DNA of 64,000 bases, from positions 827,524 through 891,523 of the forward strand of contig UBZT01000009.1 of NCBI GenBank assembly GCA_900470155.1, given 5' to 3'. The DNA comes from Hyphomicrobiales bacterium. GTDB lineage: Bacteria > Pseudomonadota > Alphaproteobacteria > Rhizobiales > Rhizobiaceae. A model generated the notes under the pieces. That model saw nothing but the letters and a program-made list of their open reading frames with translations, did not search any database and was not told the DNA's origin. The position numbers and the translations under genes are program-made. Below, piece after piece: positions 37,176 to 47,289 of the stretch (the stretch's first letter is position 1; every line of letters starts with the position of its first letter).

Positions 37176-37333
37176 TGCGATCCGCGGCAACCGTTGGATT
37201 TTTACGATCCTGGGTGCCTACAAACGTAGGTGGGCGCCATATGTCCGAGCCCACGGGCCCGGCCAGGGACAGCTCCCTTTGGATCGAGTATGGCCCCAGG
37301 GATTGTGTGTCCTGTCGAGAGGCGCAGACCGCA
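37176..37333 (-). ncRNA. ssrS: 6S RNA (SsrS)
   Basis: A 158-nt non-coding segment directly downstream of zapA. Its ends pair over 11 bp: minus-strand TGCGGTCTGCG at the 5' end with CGCGGATCGCA at the 3' end (two G-U pairs). Between them are long imperfect helices with a central open region, as in 6S RNA, which sequesters sigma-70 RNA polymerase. Size, terminal stem, own promoter and the zapA neighbourhood support the call. No covariance model was run. Confidence 0.8.
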
Positions 37334-37339
37334 ACAGAG

Positions 37340-37368
37340 ATATAGGCGCAATGACCGCTGTGCGCCAG
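37340..37368 (-). promoter_or_regulatory. Promoter of 6S RNA
   Basis: On the minus strand CTGGCG (37363-37368), a 17-bp spacer and CTATAT (37340-37345) form a good alphaproteobacterial sigma-70 promoter. The predicted RNA starts 7-8 nt downstream of the -10 box. Confidence 0.6.
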
Positions 37369-37414
37369 AGGCGAAACGGGACACAATCGCGTTTTTCGCT
37401 GATCCGTGGCTTTT

Positions 37415-37801
37415 TCAGCTATCCTGGCGTGCCGCAACGGCCGGACGACCGTTCAGCTTGCGGGTAATGCCATTCAGCCGGTCGGTCAGTTCGCCAAGCG
37501 CAGACACGACCTGCTCCTCGCGGTGACTCGCACCCGTGACGGCGCTGTCGCGGCCTTCGCGCAGGCTGGCAAGCTCACCCTCCATCGCAGACATTCGGCG
37601 CTTGAGCTCGGCCAACTCGTCCATCACCATGATCCCGGCCATGACCGTGATCCGCAGGTCGCCGATTTCGCCGAATTGACCCTTCAAGTGGCTGACATAG
37701 CGATCGAACTGGTCCGCAAGCTCTGTCAGATGGCCTTCCTGGCCTTCTTCGCAAGCCATGCGATAGGCTTTACCGTCGATCGTGACTGTCACCTGGGCCA
37801 T
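37415..37801 (-). CDS. zapA: Cell division protein ZapA
   Basis: A 128-aa protein that binds and bundles FtsZ at the division ring. The N-terminal globular part MAQVTVTIDGKAYRMACEEGQE is diagnostic; HLTELADQFDRYVSHLKGQFGEIGDLRITVMAGIMVMDELAEL leads into a C-terminal coiled coil. It follows the DUF4164 gene on the same strand and is followed by 6S RNA, a conserved order in proteobacteria. Confidence 0.92.
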   Translation of the reverse strand: MAQVTVTIDGKAYRMACEEGQEGHLTELADQFDRYVSHLKGQFGEIGDLRITVMAGIMVMDELAELKRRMSAMEGELASLREGRDSAVTGASHREEQVVSALGELTDRLNGITRKLNGRPAVAARQDS

Positions 37802-37873
37802 TGGCCGTCCAACTCTCTCAACGCACTGCGCAAAGCGCTTACAAGCTCAAAATTTCAAAGACGCGACAACAGG

Positions 37874-38146
37874 TCAATTGTCGAGCACGGCACGGATCGT
37901 TTCCATGGCTGTCACCAGCCGCCGCGACACCTCGCGATTGACTTCCTCCAGGCGGTTCGCCCGAAACTCCGACTGATCGAGTTCCTGCGCCAGTCGCGAG
38001 CGATCGGCATGCACGCGACGCACCTCGCCCTCGACTTCACTGTTTTCGCGCTGCGCCTCGATACGACCATCGACAGCGCTCTCCAGTCCGGCGATTGCCT
38101 GACGAAGCGCCCCGAGCGCAGCATCGACCGAATTTCCCGTCGGCAT
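37874..38146 (-). CDS. DUF4164-like coiled-coil protein
   Basis: A 90-aa acidic/basic helical protein (LRQAIAGLESAVDGRIEAQRE, RLAQELDQSEFRANRLEEVNREVSRRL). Such proteins precede zapA in rhizobia and are annotated DUF4164; a division-related role is plausible only from context. Start chosen at 38146, with AGGGG 7 nt upstream; the in-frame extension to 38353 is not supported. Confidence 0.75.
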   Translation of the reverse strand: MPTGNSVDAALGALRQAIAGLESAVDGRIEAQRENSEVEGEVRRVHADRSRLAQELDQSEFRANRLEEVNREVSRRLVTAMETIRAVLDN

Positions 38147-38488
38147 TCCTTCGCCCCTGCCTTCGTTTCTTATCCCCGGCGGCCCGAATCGGCCGAGAAA
38201 ACCCGGTTGTTTGCTGGCGAACACTAAGCCTCGCGATTGCCACGCGTCAATAAAGCCGCACCGCCTGTAAGCCGCCAATTCTGTGGACGATTGCATTCTT
38301 GTGCCCGTCCACCACGCAAGACAGTGCAGCGCACACGAAACAGGCAAAACCATGTTTTCTTGCCTGATAAAAGGCCAGAAGCCGGTGCATTTGTTGACTT
38401 GCGCGGTGCACCTGATAAGGATCAGCCCCGTTCAGACGGACCGCCATTAGCGCCCGTTTCTTGCAGCCCCGGAACAAGCGGAACAGCC
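38147..38488. promoter_or_regulatory. Divergent control region between zapA operon and tkt
   Basis: No gene is seen in these 342 bp. On the minus strand TTGACG (38245-38250), 17 bp and TTAGTG (38222-38227) form a possible promoter for the DUF4164-zapA operon. On the plus strand TTGACT (38394-38399) with AAGGAT 17 bp later is a weak candidate for tkt. Around it lie an inverted repeat CAGGCAA/TTGCCTG (38341-38366) and a direct repeat CGGTGCA (38383 and 38404), which could be regulator sites. Confidence 0.45.
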
Positions 38489-40471
38489 ATGATTTCTCCC
38501 GAAAAACATCAGCGGATGGCGAATGCGATCCGTTTCCTTGCCATGGATGCAGTGGAAAAGGCCAACTCCGGCCATCCCGGCCTGCCGATGGGCGCCGCCG
38601 ATATCGCCACCGTCCTCTTCAGCCGCTTTCTGAAGTTCGATCCGAAGAACCCGCTCTGGCCGGATCGCGATCGCTTCGTTCTGTCTGCCGGCCATGGCTC
38701 GATGTTGCTCTATTCGCTCCTCTATCTAACCGGATACGAGGACATGACGATCGAGGACATCAAGCAGTTCCGCCAGCTCGGCTCCAAGACCGCCGGCCAC
38801 CCGGAATACGGTCACGCCTCCGGCATCGAGACGACCACGGGTCCGCTCGGCCAGGGCATTGCCAATGCCGTCGGCATGGCGATCGCCGAGCGCAAGCTAT
38901 CGCAGGAATTCGGCTCCGAGCTGCAGAGCCACTTTACCTATGCGCTAGTCGGTGACGGCTGCCTGATGGAAGGCATCAGCCAGGAAGCCATCGCGCTTGC
39001 CGGCCATCTGAAGCTCAACAAGCTCGTCGTCTTCTGGGACGACAACAAGATCACCATCGACGGCGCCGTATCGCTGTCGGACTCGACCGACCAGATTGCC
39101 CGCCTGAAGTCGGCGCACTGGAACACGATCGAGATCGACGGTCACGACCAGGACGCCATTGCGTCAGCCATCGAAGCAGCACACAAGTCGGATCGTCCGA
39201 CGTTCATCGCCTGCCGGACGATCATCGGCTTCGGCGCACCGAACAAGCAGGGCACCCACAAGGTCCACGGCTCGCCGCTCGGTGCCGAAGAAATCGCCGC
39301 TGCCCGCAAGTCGCTGAACTGGGAATCCGAAGCCTTTGTCGTTCCGGCCGACGTGCTCGACACCTGGCGTCTCGCCGGCCTGCGTTCGACCAAGGCCCGC
39401 AAGGAATGGGAAGAGCGCCTGGCCGGTTCGGACGCCGAAACGCGCGCCGAGTTCAACCGCCGCTTCGCCGGTGAACTGCCGGGCAGCTTCGACACGACGA
39501 TCGACACCTTCAAGAAGAAGATCGCCGCCAACAACCCGACGGTTGCCACCCGTAAGGCATCGGAAGACGCGCTGGAAGTGATCAACGGCCTGTTGCCGGA
39601 AACGCTGGGCGGCTCTGCCGACCTGACGCCGTCGAACAACACCAAGACCAGCCAGATGACGTCGATCACCCCGACCGACTTCTCCGGCCGTTACATGCAC
39701 TGGGGCATTCGCGAACATGCGACAGCCGCCGCCATGAACGGGATTGCGCTGCATGGCGGCCTGATCCCCTATTCCGGCGGCTTCCTGATCTTCTCGGACT
39801 ATTGCCGTCCGTCGGTACGTCTCGCCGCCCTCATGGGCATCCGCGTCGTGCATGTCTGGACACATGATTCCATCGGCGTCGGCGAAGACGGCCCGACCCA
39901 TCAGCCGGTCGAGCATTTCGCAGCCTTGCGTGCCATTCCGAACCTGCTGCTCTTCCGTCCGGCCGACGAGACCGAAACGGCAGAATGCTGGCAGATTGCG
40001 CTGAAGGAAAAACACCGTCCGTCGGGCCTGGCGCTTACCCGCCAGAACCTGATCCCGGCCCGTACCGAATACGAAGAAAAGAACCTCTCGGCCTACGGCG
40101 CCTACGAGCTGGTTTCGGCCAGCGATGCCAAGGTGTCGATCTTCGCCTCCGGTTCGGAAGTCGAAATCGCCATCAAGGCGCAGCAGCAGCTGGCCGCCAA
40201 GGGCATCTCCGCCCGCGTCGTCTCGGTTCCCTGCTTCGAGCTGTTTTTCGAACAGTCCGCCGACTACCAGAAGGCCATCATCGGCAAGGCTCCGATCAAG
40301 ATCGCGGTCGAAGCCGGCATCCGCCAGGGCTGGGACGCGTTCATCGGCAATGACGGCGCCTTTGTCGGCATGAAGTCCTTCGGCGCCTCCGGCCCGGCCA
40401 AGGATCTCTACAAGCATTTCGGCATCACCGCAGAAGCAGTCGTTTCCGCAGCGGAAGCCAAGCTCGCCTGA
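38489..40471 (+). CDS. tkt: Transketolase
   Basis: A 660-aa thiamine-diphosphate enzyme of the pentose phosphate and Calvin-type pathways, moving two-carbon ketol units. Visible: [48 protein letters not shown], the ThDP motif [25 protein letters not shown], and [24 protein letters not shown] with the catalytic glutamate. Start at 38489 gives the standard length; a longer in-frame extension is not supported. First gene of a carbon-metabolism cluster with gap, pgk and aldolase. Confidence 0.96.
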   Translation: MISPEKHQRMANAIRFLAMDAVEKANSGHPGLPMGAADIATVLFSRFLKFDPKNPLWPDRDRFVLSAGHGSMLLYSLLYLTGYEDMTIEDIKQFRQLGSKTAGHPEYGHASGIETTTGPLGQGIANAVGMAIAERKLSQEFGSELQSHFTYALVGDGCLMEGISQEAIALAGHLKLNKLVVFWDDNKITIDGAVSLSDSTDQIARLKSAHWNTIEIDGHDQDAIASAIEAAHKSDRPTFIACRTIIGFGAPNKQGTHKVHGSPLGAEEIAAARKSLNWESEAFVVPADVLDTWRLAGLRSTKARKEWEERLAGSDAETRAEFNRRFAGELPGSFDTTIDTFKKKIAANNPTVATRKASEDALEVINGLLPETLGGSADLTPSNNTKTSQMTSITPTDFSGRYMHWGIREHATAAAMNGIALHGGLIPYSGGFLIFSDYCRPSVRLAALMGIRVVHVWTHDSIGVGEDGPTHQPVEHFAALRAIPNLLLFRPADETETAECWQIALKEKHRPSGLALTRQNLIPARTEYEEKNLSAYGAYELVSASDAKVSIFASGSEVEIAIKAQQQLAAKGISARVVSVPCFELFFEQSADYQKAIIGKAPIKIAVEAGIRQGWDAFIGNDGAFVGMKSFGASGPAKDLYKHFGITAEAVVSAAEAKLA

Positions 40472-40483
40472 CGCATTTTGCGC

Positions 40484-40508
40484 AAGGGCGCCGAGAGGCG
40501 CCCTTTCC
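40484..40508 (+). terminator. Terminator between tkt and gap
   Basis: Arms AAGGGCGCC and GGCGCCCTT with a GAGA loop, 12 nt after the tkt stop. Confidence 0.75.
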
Positions 40509-40548
40509 TGCCCAATCTGATTTTTGTTATCCAATCGGGAGTCCACCA

Positions 40549-41559
40549 ATGACTGTGAAAGTTGCCATCAACGGCTTCGGCCGTATCGGACGTAACGTTC
40601 TCCGCGCCATCGTCGAATCGGGCCGCACCGACATCGAAGTCGTGGCCATCAACGATCTCGGCCCGGTCGAGACCAATGCGCACCTGCTGCGCTACGACTC
40701 GATCCACGGCAAGTTCCCGGCCGAGGTCAAGGTTGTCGGCGACACCATCATCGTTGGCGGCGGCAAGCCGATCAAGGTGACTGCAATCAAGGATCCGGCA
40801 ACCCTGCCGCATGGCGAAATGGGCGTCGATATCGCCATGGAATGCACAGGCATCTTCGCCACGCGTGACAAGGCCGCTCTTCATCTCCAGGCCGGCGCAA
40901 AGCGCGTCATCGTTTCGGCACCGGCCGATGGCGCTGACCTGACCGTCGTCTTCGGCGTCAATCACGACAAGCTGACCAAGGATCACCTGGTCATCTCCAA
41001 CGCGTCCTGCACCACCAACTGCCTGGTGCCGGTCGTCAAGGTCCTCAATGAAGCGATCGGCATCGATCATGGCTTCATGACCACGATCCACTCCTACACT
41101 GGCGACCAGCCAACGCTCGACACGATGCACAAGGATCTCTACCGCGCCCGCGCGGCAGCACTGTCGATGATCCCGACCTCGACCGGTGCTGCCAAGGCCG
41201 TCGGCCTTGTGCTGCCGGAATTGAAGGGCAAGCTGGACGGCACCTCGATCCGCGTTCCGACCCCGAATGTTTCGGTCGTCGATTTCAAGTTCGTCGCCAA
41301 GAAGACCACCTCGGTTCAGGAAGTCAACGACGCCATCATCGCTGCCTCCAACGGCGCGCTGAAGGGCATCCTCGGCTACACCGACGAGCCGCTGGTCTCG
41401 CGCGACTTCAACCACGACAGCCATTCGTCGATCTTCGCCCTCGACCAGACCAAGGTGCTCGAAGGCAACTTCGTCCGCATCCTCACCTGGTACGACAATG
41501 AATGGGGCTTCTCGAACCGCATGTCGGACACGGCAGTGGCCTTCGCCAAGACCATCTGA
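40549..41559 (+). CDS. gap: Glyceraldehyde-3-phosphate dehydrogenase
   Basis: A 336-aa NAD(P)-dependent phosphorylating GAPDH. NAD loop NGFGRIGR at 8-15; the active cysteine is C154 in [10 protein letters not shown] with the partner His in [10 protein letters not shown]; the C-terminal motif [12 protein letters not shown] is intact. Asn35-Asp36 (INDLGP) after the second strand favours NAD+. GGGAGTCCACC precedes the ATG. Confidence 0.97.
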   Translation: MTVKVAINGFGRIGRNVLRAIVESGRTDIEVVAINDLGPVETNAHLLRYDSIHGKFPAEVKVVGDTIIVGGGKPIKVTAIKDPATLPHGEMGVDIAMECTGIFATRDKAALHLQAGAKRVIVSAPADGADLTVVFGVNHDKLTKDHLVISNASCTTNCLVPVVKVLNEAIGIDHGFMTTIHSYTGDQPTLDTMHKDLYRARAAALSMIPTSTGAAKAVGLVLPELKGKLDGTSIRVPTPNVSVVDFKFVAKKTTSVQEVNDAIIAASNGALKGILGYTDEPLVSRDFNHDSHSSIFALDQTKVLEGNFVRILTWYDNEWGFSNRMSDTAVAFAKTI

Positions 41560-41589
41560 TTCCGAAAAGATCAGAACCGGAATGACCGA

Positions 41590-41615
41590 GGCGGGCTGGA
41601 AACAGTCCGCCTTTT
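41590..41615 (+). terminator. Terminator after gap
   Basis: Stem GGCGGGCTG/CAGTCCGCC (one G-U pair) with a GAAA tetraloop, then TTTT, 30 nt after the gap stop. Confidence 0.85.
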
Positions 41616-41744
41616 CCGTCTTGGCGGAGGATGAAACAGGACCGCAAATAATTCCCACATCCGTGGAACCTTTTCCGCAGATGCGCGTTTCCTGCAATCG
41701 ACGCACCGGAGCCAACGGCTCCGATCTCTCTTGATAGGTTGTGA

Positions 41745-43202
41745 ATGGTTTTGGGCGGTGGGGAATGCGGGCATCTGTTCCGCAGCTTCGATTGGGGCAA
41801 AACGTCACTCGGTCCGTATGAACAGTGGCCTTCGGAACTGCGCACTTTGACAAGCGTGATGATGGGATCCTTGCAGCCGATGCTGATCGTCTGGGGCCCG
41901 GATCAGACGACGCTCTACAATGACGGCTATGCGCAGATGTGCGGCAATCGTCATCCGGCTGCATTCGGCCATCCGTTCAGGGATCTCTGGTTCGACATCT
42001 GGGATCAAGTCGACCCGATCATTTCCGCCGCCTATGCCGGCCAGGGCACGTCGATGGACGACATCCAGTTCACCATGCACCGCAAGGGTTATCCGGAAGA
42101 GACGCATTTCTCGTTTTCCTACACGCCCGTACGCGATCCCTGGGGAACGGTACTGGGTATGTTTTGCGCCTGTTCGGAAATCACCGCCGAAGTCTTCATG
42201 CGTCGCGAACAGCAGACGATGCGCGAACGCTTCATGCAGGTCTTCGAGCTCAGCCAGGGCGGCATTGCGATGCTGTCGGGCGAGAACCATGTCTTCGACT
42301 ATGCCAACGAACAATATTACGCCATGATCGGCGACCGTGACATCATCGGCAAGACCGTAGCGGATGCCGTATCGGAGGTCGTGCGGCAAGGTTATATCGA
42401 CATTCTGGACGGCGTTTACCGCACAGGAACACCCTATGTGGCAAGAGACGTGCCGATCGAACTGAACAGAGGACCGGATGGCGAAAAGCAGAACCGCATC
42501 ATCGACCTCGCCTATCAGCCGATGCGCGATCCGGATGGCCGCATCGGCGGCATTCTTGTCCAGGCACGCGACGTCACGCAAATGCGCGCCGAGGAAAAGC
42601 ATCGCGAACTGTTGTCCCATGAACTGGGTCATCGCCTGAAGAACCAGCTTGCAATGGTCCAGGCGATCGCATCGCAGACACTGCGCACCGCACCGGACAT
42701 GCCGACGGCGCGACGGACGCTGGCAGACCGCATCGGCGTCCTGAGTTACGCACATGACGCGATCATCAAGGGCGGCAGCGGCTCGTCAAAGGTGAGAGAC
42801 CTCGTTGACCAGATGATCTCCCTGCATAGCGATCCGAACGAACCGCGCATCTCGACAGCCGGCCCTAATCTCAAGATCGGCTCGCGCTCCTCTCTTTCGC
42901 TCTCCCTCATTCTGCACGAACTCGCCACCAATGCGCTGAAACATGGCGCTTTGTCGGTTCCCCAAGGCAGGGTCGAACTGGTCTGGGGTATAGCGGGTCC
43001 GCACAAGGATCGTTTCGAACTGACCTGGAAGGAGAGCGGCGGCCCTCGGGTGAAGCCGCCGGAGACCGAAAGCAGCGGGACACGCCTGATCAAGGCGGGC
43101 CTCGCCGGCACCGCCGATTGCAAGGTACAACTGATCTACGCCCCCGAGGGCTTCAACCTGATTCTATCGGCCGAGCTGGCCGGTTTCCAGCAAGAGCATT
43201 GA
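41745..43202 (+). CDS. PAS-domain HWE-type sensor histidine kinase
   Basis: A 485-aa soluble kinase: two PAS-like modules (about 15-150 and 165-280) followed by an HWE/HisKA_2 dimerisation box HELGHRLKNQLAMVQAI, with phosphoacceptor likely H296, and an ATPase domain (LSLILHELATNALKHGAL; ESGGPRVKPPETESSGTRLI). No TM helix is present, so a cytoplasmic cue or light/redox is likely; no LOV-type NCRFL motif is seen. It is followed 2 bp later by a single-domain response regulator. Confidence 0.9.
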   Translation: MVLGGGECGHLFRSFDWGKTSLGPYEQWPSELRTLTSVMMGSLQPMLIVWGPDQTTLYNDGYAQMCGNRHPAAFGHPFRDLWFDIWDQVDPIISAAYAGQGTSMDDIQFTMHRKGYPEETHFSFSYTPVRDPWGTVLGMFCACSEITAEVFMRREQQTMRERFMQVFELSQGGIAMLSGENHVFDYANEQYYAMIGDRDIIGKTVADAVSEVVRQGYIDILDGVYRTGTPYVARDVPIELNRGPDGEKQNRIIDLAYQPMRDPDGRIGGILVQARDVTQMRAEEKHRELLSHELGHRLKNQLAMVQAIASQTLRTAPDMPTARRTLADRIGVLSYAHDAIIKGGSGSSKVRDLVDQMISLHSDPNEPRISTAGPNLKIGSRSSLSLSLILHELATNALKHGALSVPQGRVELVWGIAGPHKDRFELTWKESGGPRVKPPETESSGTRLIKAGLAGTADCKVQLIYAPEGFNLILSAELAGFQQEH

Positions 43203-43204
43203 TC

Positions 43205-43582
43205 GTGGCACAGGCACAGAAGACACGCTTACTGGTGGTCGAGGATGACGGCCTGATCCGACTGGATCTGGTCGACATGCTTGTCGATGCTGGTTTCGAC
43301 GTCGTGGAGGCGGCCAATGCCGACGAGGCGCTATCCGTCCTGCACAACACCGATGGCATTGCAGCACTGTTGACCGATATCGATATGCCCGGCTCGATGA
43401 ACGGACTGGCGCTGGCAAAGCATGTGCACGGGCAATGGCCGGGATGCCGGATCGTCGTGATATCGGGACGTTATCATCCGGACGCCGATCTGCTTGCTCC
43501 CGGCTCCAGATTCCTCACCAAACCCCTGTCCGAGGTCGCCGTGCGCCGCACGTTCATCGACCTGGACATTCGACCATTGTGA
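43205..43582 (+). CDS. Single-domain response regulator (receiver only)
   Basis: A 125-aa CheY-like receiver with acidic pair E13/D14, phosphoacceptor D58 (LLTDIDMPGSMNG) and the C-terminal Lys in FLTKPL. There is no output domain, so it acts by protein interaction or phosphotransfer, presumably with the HWE kinase encoded just upstream. GTG at 43205 is the likely start: AAGAG is 8 nt upstream and the kinase stop is 2 bp before. Confidence 0.88.
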   Translation: MAQAQKTRLLVVEDDGLIRLDLVDMLVDAGFDVVEAANADEALSVLHNTDGIAALLTDIDMPGSMNGLALAKHVHGQWPGCRIVVISGRYHPDADLLAPGSRFLTKPLSEVAVRRTFIDLDIRPL

Positions 43583-43853
43583 CTTTGGGACGGGTGCGAG
43601 GCCGCTGTGTTGATTGTCCACTCCACGCGCCGAAATAAGGCGTTATTTTCCATGTCTTTTTTAAAAGATCGCCCTACTCTCATCATGATTTCCTGACTAC
43701 CGTCTTCTTGCCGTTCGGCACGTCTGTTGTTCTTGAAAAACATCTCATTCCGTCCCGGACGGAGCGATGCCAGCCTGCTCCGGTTTGACAGCCGTGGCAT
43801 GGCGCAGGACACTTGGCGGCTGATGGCGCGATGGTCGGCAAGAGGGCAAGAGT

Positions 43854-45683
43854 TTGGACGAATTTTATGCGGTCATCTTGGTGGCGACAGCGCTTGTTCT
43901 TCTGGCTGCGTTTTCAAGCCTGATCGCCTTTCGCTTCGGCGCACCGCTGCTCCTTCTCTTCCTGTTGATCGGCCTCGGTGCCGGCACCGATGGGCTCGGC
44001 ATCCAGTTTTCCAATTTTCCGCTCGCCTATGTCATCGGCTCGGTCGCACTCGCCATCATCCTCTTCGATTCCGGCTATGGCACATCGCTGCAATCCTTCA
44101 GGCTGTCGGCGTCGCCGGCATTGATGCTCGCGACGATCGGCGTGCTTGTCACCACGGTCCTGTTCGGGCTGGCCGCCCATCTGCTTCTCGATCTCACCTA
44201 TCTCGAAGGCCTGTTGCTCGGTGCCATCCTCGCCTCGACAGACGCCGCCGCCGTTTTCTTTCTGCTGCGCATCGGCGGCATCAATATCCGCGACAAGGTC
44301 CGCTCCACGCTGGAGGTCGAATCCGGCACCAACGATCCCATGGCGATTTTTCTGACCATCGCGCTGGTCGAACTGATCGCCAGCGGCGCCGGTTATGCCG
44401 GGCTCGACCTGGAACTGCTGCTGCATTTTCTCGAACAGATGGGGCTAGGCCTCTTCATCGGCCTTATCGGCGGCGCGGTGATCGTCTTCGTGCTCAAGCG
44501 CATGCAGGTCGAACGCGGCCTGGCACCTATCTTCCTGCTGGCGCTCGCCCTGATGATCTTCGCGTTTACCGGAACCGTTGGCGGCAGTGGTTTTCTTGCC
44601 GTCTATGTCGCTGGCATCTATGCCGGTTCGCGCAAGCTGCCGGCGACGAGTTCGATCAGCCGCTTTCAGGATGGCATGACCTGGCTCGCCCAGATCATCA
44701 TGTTCCTCGTGCTGGGCCTGCTTGCCACACCCTCGCAATTCCTAGACATCCTGCTGCCGGCCGTCGTGCTCGGCCTGTTTCTGGTCTTCATCGCCAGACC
44801 GCTCGCCGTATGGCTATGTCTGCTTCCCTACGACTTCACCCAGCGCGAAACCGGCTTCATCGCCTGGATCGGCCTGCGCGGTGCGGTATCGATCCTGCTT
44901 GGCATCGTGCCCGTAATCGGCAATCTCGAAAACAGCCATACCTATTTCAACACCGCCTTCATCGTCGTGATGATCTCGCTGGTGGTGCAGGGCTGGACGA
45001 TCAAGCCGGTCGCCAAGAAGCTTGGCCTGATCATCCCGCCGCGTATCGGCGCCATCGACAAGGTCGAACTCGACCTGCCCGGTTCTGCCAATCACGAACT
45101 GCTCGCCTATCGCGTCGTACCCGGCAGCCCGATCCTGCGCGGTGAACGCATTCCACGCTGGGCCATGCCGTCGCTGGTGATCCGTGACGGCAAGTCGATG
45201 CGCTACCAGTATGCCGGGCGCCTGAAGGAGAACGACAATGTCTATCTCTTCGTCGTGCCGGCCTATGCCAAGCTGCTTGACCGCCTTTTTGCCTCCGCTG
45301 CCCCCGTGGCAGAAGACGATGGCGAATTCTTCGGCACCTTCGCGATTGCACCGGCGACGCTTGTGCAGAACCTCGACGAGGCCTATGGCCCCCTCTCTGT
45401 CAGCGATGCGGAGCGCGGCAAGACCGTGGCCGAACTGATCATCCAACGGCTGGGCGGGCGCGGCGAATATGCCGATCGGGTCCGCCTCGGTACCATCGTG
45501 CTAATCGTGCGTGACATCGACGAACTGGGCCATATTGCATCCGTCGGCGTGTCGATGGAGCCCGTTGCCCCGGCCACGACGCTGCCGATCTTCCTGAATA
45601 TCCGGGAACTGGCCCATGCCCTGCGCGACTATCTGCGGCGCAAGCGCGCCGCTCGCGCAGCCGCAAGCCCGGTGGAAAAATAG
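43854..45683 (+). CDS. Potassium/proton antiporter, CPA1 family (NhaP2/CvrA-like)
   Basis: A 609-aa transporter: about 12 TM helices in residues 1-395 (Na_H_exchanger fold; key motif GAILASTDAAAVFFLLR with the ion-binding Asp), then cytoplasmic TrkA_C-like regulatory region (about 410-490) and a CorC/HlyC-like segment near the C-terminus. The likely role is K+/H+ exchange and cytoplasmic pH control. The start is TTG (43854) preceded by AGAGGG with 7-nt spacing; no ATG fits. Confidence 0.9.
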   Translation: MDEFYAVILVATALVLLAAFSSLIAFRFGAPLLLLFLLIGLGAGTDGLGIQFSNFPLAYVIGSVALAIILFDSGYGTSLQSFRLSASPALMLATIGVLVTTVLFGLAAHLLLDLTYLEGLLLGAILASTDAAAVFFLLRIGGINIRDKVRSTLEVESGTNDPMAIFLTIALVELIASGAGYAGLDLELLLHFLEQMGLGLFIGLIGGAVIVFVLKRMQVERGLAPIFLLALALMIFAFTGTVGGSGFLAVYVAGIYAGSRKLPATSSISRFQDGMTWLAQIIMFLVLGLLATPSQFLDILLPAVVLGLFLVFIARPLAVWLCLLPYDFTQRETGFIAWIGLRGAVSILLGIVPVIGNLENSHTYFNTAFIVVMISLVVQGWTIKPVAKKLGLIIPPRIGAIDKVELDLPGSANHELLAYRVVPGSPILRGERIPRWAMPSLVIRDGKSMRYQYAGRLKENDNVYLFVVPAYAKLLDRLFASAAPVAEDDGEFFGTFAIAPATLVQNLDEAYGPLSVSDAERGKTVAELIIQRLGGRGEYADRVRLGTIVLIVRDIDELGHIASVGVSMEPVAPATTLPIFLNIRELAHALRDYLRRKRAARAAASPVEK

Positions 45684-45791
45684 TCTTTTGATCGCCTTGC
45701 GTCACTCTCCCGGCGGTGTAAGGTCCGGCCCGACATACCGATGATGATTGGTATGGACCCAGTTCAACCGTAAAAACGACGGGTATTTTCC

Positions 45792-46994
45792 ATGCCGGCT
45801 TTCAAGACACTCGACGACCTCACCGATATCGCAGGCAAGCGCGTGCTTGTCCGCGTCGACCTCAATGTGCCCGTCACGAACGGCAAGGTCTCGGACACGA
45901 CGCGCATCGAGCGCGTTGCTCCCACCATCAAGGAACTGTCGGAAAAGGGCGCCAAGGTCATCCTGCTAGCCCATTTCGGCCGGCCGAAGGGTGAACCGGT
46001 CGCCGACCAGTCGCTGTCGCTGATCGCTCCCTCCGTCGAGCAGGTTCTCGACCAGCACGTTGCTTTTGCTGCCGACTGCATTGGTGAAGCAGCAACCGCT
46101 GCCATCGCCAAGATGGCCAACGGCGACATCCTGCTTCTGGAAAACACCCGCTTCCACAAGGGTGAAGAGAAGAACGAGGCAGGCTTCACCGCCGAACTCG
46201 CCAAGAACGGCGACATCTACGTGAACGACGCCTTTTCCGCCGCCCACCGCGCCCATGCTTCGACCGAAGGTCTCGCGCATCACTTGCCAGCCTATGCCGG
46301 CCGCACCATGCAGGCGGAACTGGAAGCACTGGAAAAGGGTCTCGGCCAGCCGACACGTCCTGTTGTCGCCATTGTCGGCGGCGCCAAGGTCTCGACCAAG
46401 ATCGATCTGCTCTCCAATCTCGTGACCAAGGTCGATGCGCTGGTCATCGGCGGCGGCATGGCCAATACCTTTATCGCCGCCCAAGGCATCGACGTCGGCA
46501 AGTCGCTCTGCGAGCATGATCTTGCCGAAACGGCCCGTGCGATCATGGAAACCGCCAAGGCGGCCGGCTGCGCCATCGTCCTGCCGGTCGACGGCGTTGT
46601 TGCCCGCGAATTCAAGGCCAATGCTGCAAACGAGACCGTCGACATCGCCGCCATCCCGGCCGATACGATGATGCTGGATGTCGGCCCGAAATCGGTCGAG
46701 GCGATCAATGCTTGGATCTCCAAGGCTGCAACCCTGGTCTGGAACGGCCCGCTCGGTGCCTTTGAGATCGCCCCCTTCGACACCGCGACTGTTTCGGCAG
46801 CCAGACATGCTGCCGAACAGACCAAAGCCGGCAAGCTCGTTTCCGTGGCCGGCGGTGGCGACACCGTCTCGGCGTTGAACCATGCTGGCGTCGCCGATGA
46901 CTTTTCCTATGTCTCCACCGCCGGAGGCGCCTTCCTTGAGTGGATGGAAGGCAAGGAACTGCCGGGCGTTGCCGTTCTGACGGCTTCGAAATAA
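45792..46994 (+). CDS. pgk: Phosphoglycerate kinase
   Basis: A 400-aa glycolytic kinase interconverting 1,3-bisphosphoglycerate and 3-phosphoglycerate. Signatures: [46 protein letters not shown], and the C-terminal nucleotide loop [17 protein letters not shown]. The chain is full-length. It is separated from gap by the kinase/receiver pair and the antiporter. Confidence 0.97.
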   Translation: MPAFKTLDDLTDIAGKRVLVRVDLNVPVTNGKVSDTTRIERVAPTIKELSEKGAKVILLAHFGRPKGEPVADQSLSLIAPSVEQVLDQHVAFAADCIGEAATAAIAKMANGDILLLENTRFHKGEEKNEAGFTAELAKNGDIYVNDAFSAAHRAHASTEGLAHHLPAYAGRTMQAELEALEKGLGQPTRPVVAIVGGAKVSTKIDLLSNLVTKVDALVIGGGMANTFIAAQGIDVGKSLCEHDLAETARAIMETAKAAGCAIVLPVDGVVAREFKANAANETVDIAAIPADTMMLDVGPKSVEAINAWISKAATLVWNGPLGAFEIAPFDTATVSAARHAAEQTKAGKLVSVAGGGDTVSALNHAGVADDFSYVSTAGGAFLEWMEGKELPGVAVLTASK

Positions 46995-47008
46995 ACGCAA
47001 AAATCGCC

Positions 47009-47035
47009 GGCGCGCCACGGAACAAATGGCGCGCC
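47009..47035 (+). terminator. Hairpin terminator after pgk
   Basis: Arms GGCGCGCCA and TGGCGCGCC, 9-nt loop, 14 nt after the stop. A T-rich tract ATCTTTT follows six bases later. Confidence 0.7.
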
Positions 47036-47068
47036 GACCGATCTTTTAAAAAACTTTGAATTTTAAAC

Positions 47069-47089
47069 CGATTGAAATGATTTCAATCG
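47069..47089. promoter_or_regulatory. Long perfect palindrome upstream of the aldolase gene
   Basis: Arms CGATTGAAAT and ATTTCAATCG around a single G, in an AT-rich stretch about 200 nt before the aldolase start. A further half copy (TTTCAAT, 47090-47096) follows. The TTGAAA-N3-TTTCAA core resembles operators of LacI-type or similar dimeric repressors. Confidence 0.5.
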
Positions 47090-47289
47090 TTTCAATAGTT
47101 TAGGCCGCCATTTTCCCACCATGGAAGTTCTGTTATCGCCGGTACCAGCTTGGTTTTCCAAGACTGGAAACACATGAAGGTTTCAAAGAAACCGATCCGG
47201 AATCTGATCGGCAGCCATTGCTGCTTGATCGTAAAACAGTGAACATACGTGAGCGCGCTAGGCGCCATGTCCAGGGATAGGAGTAAGAT

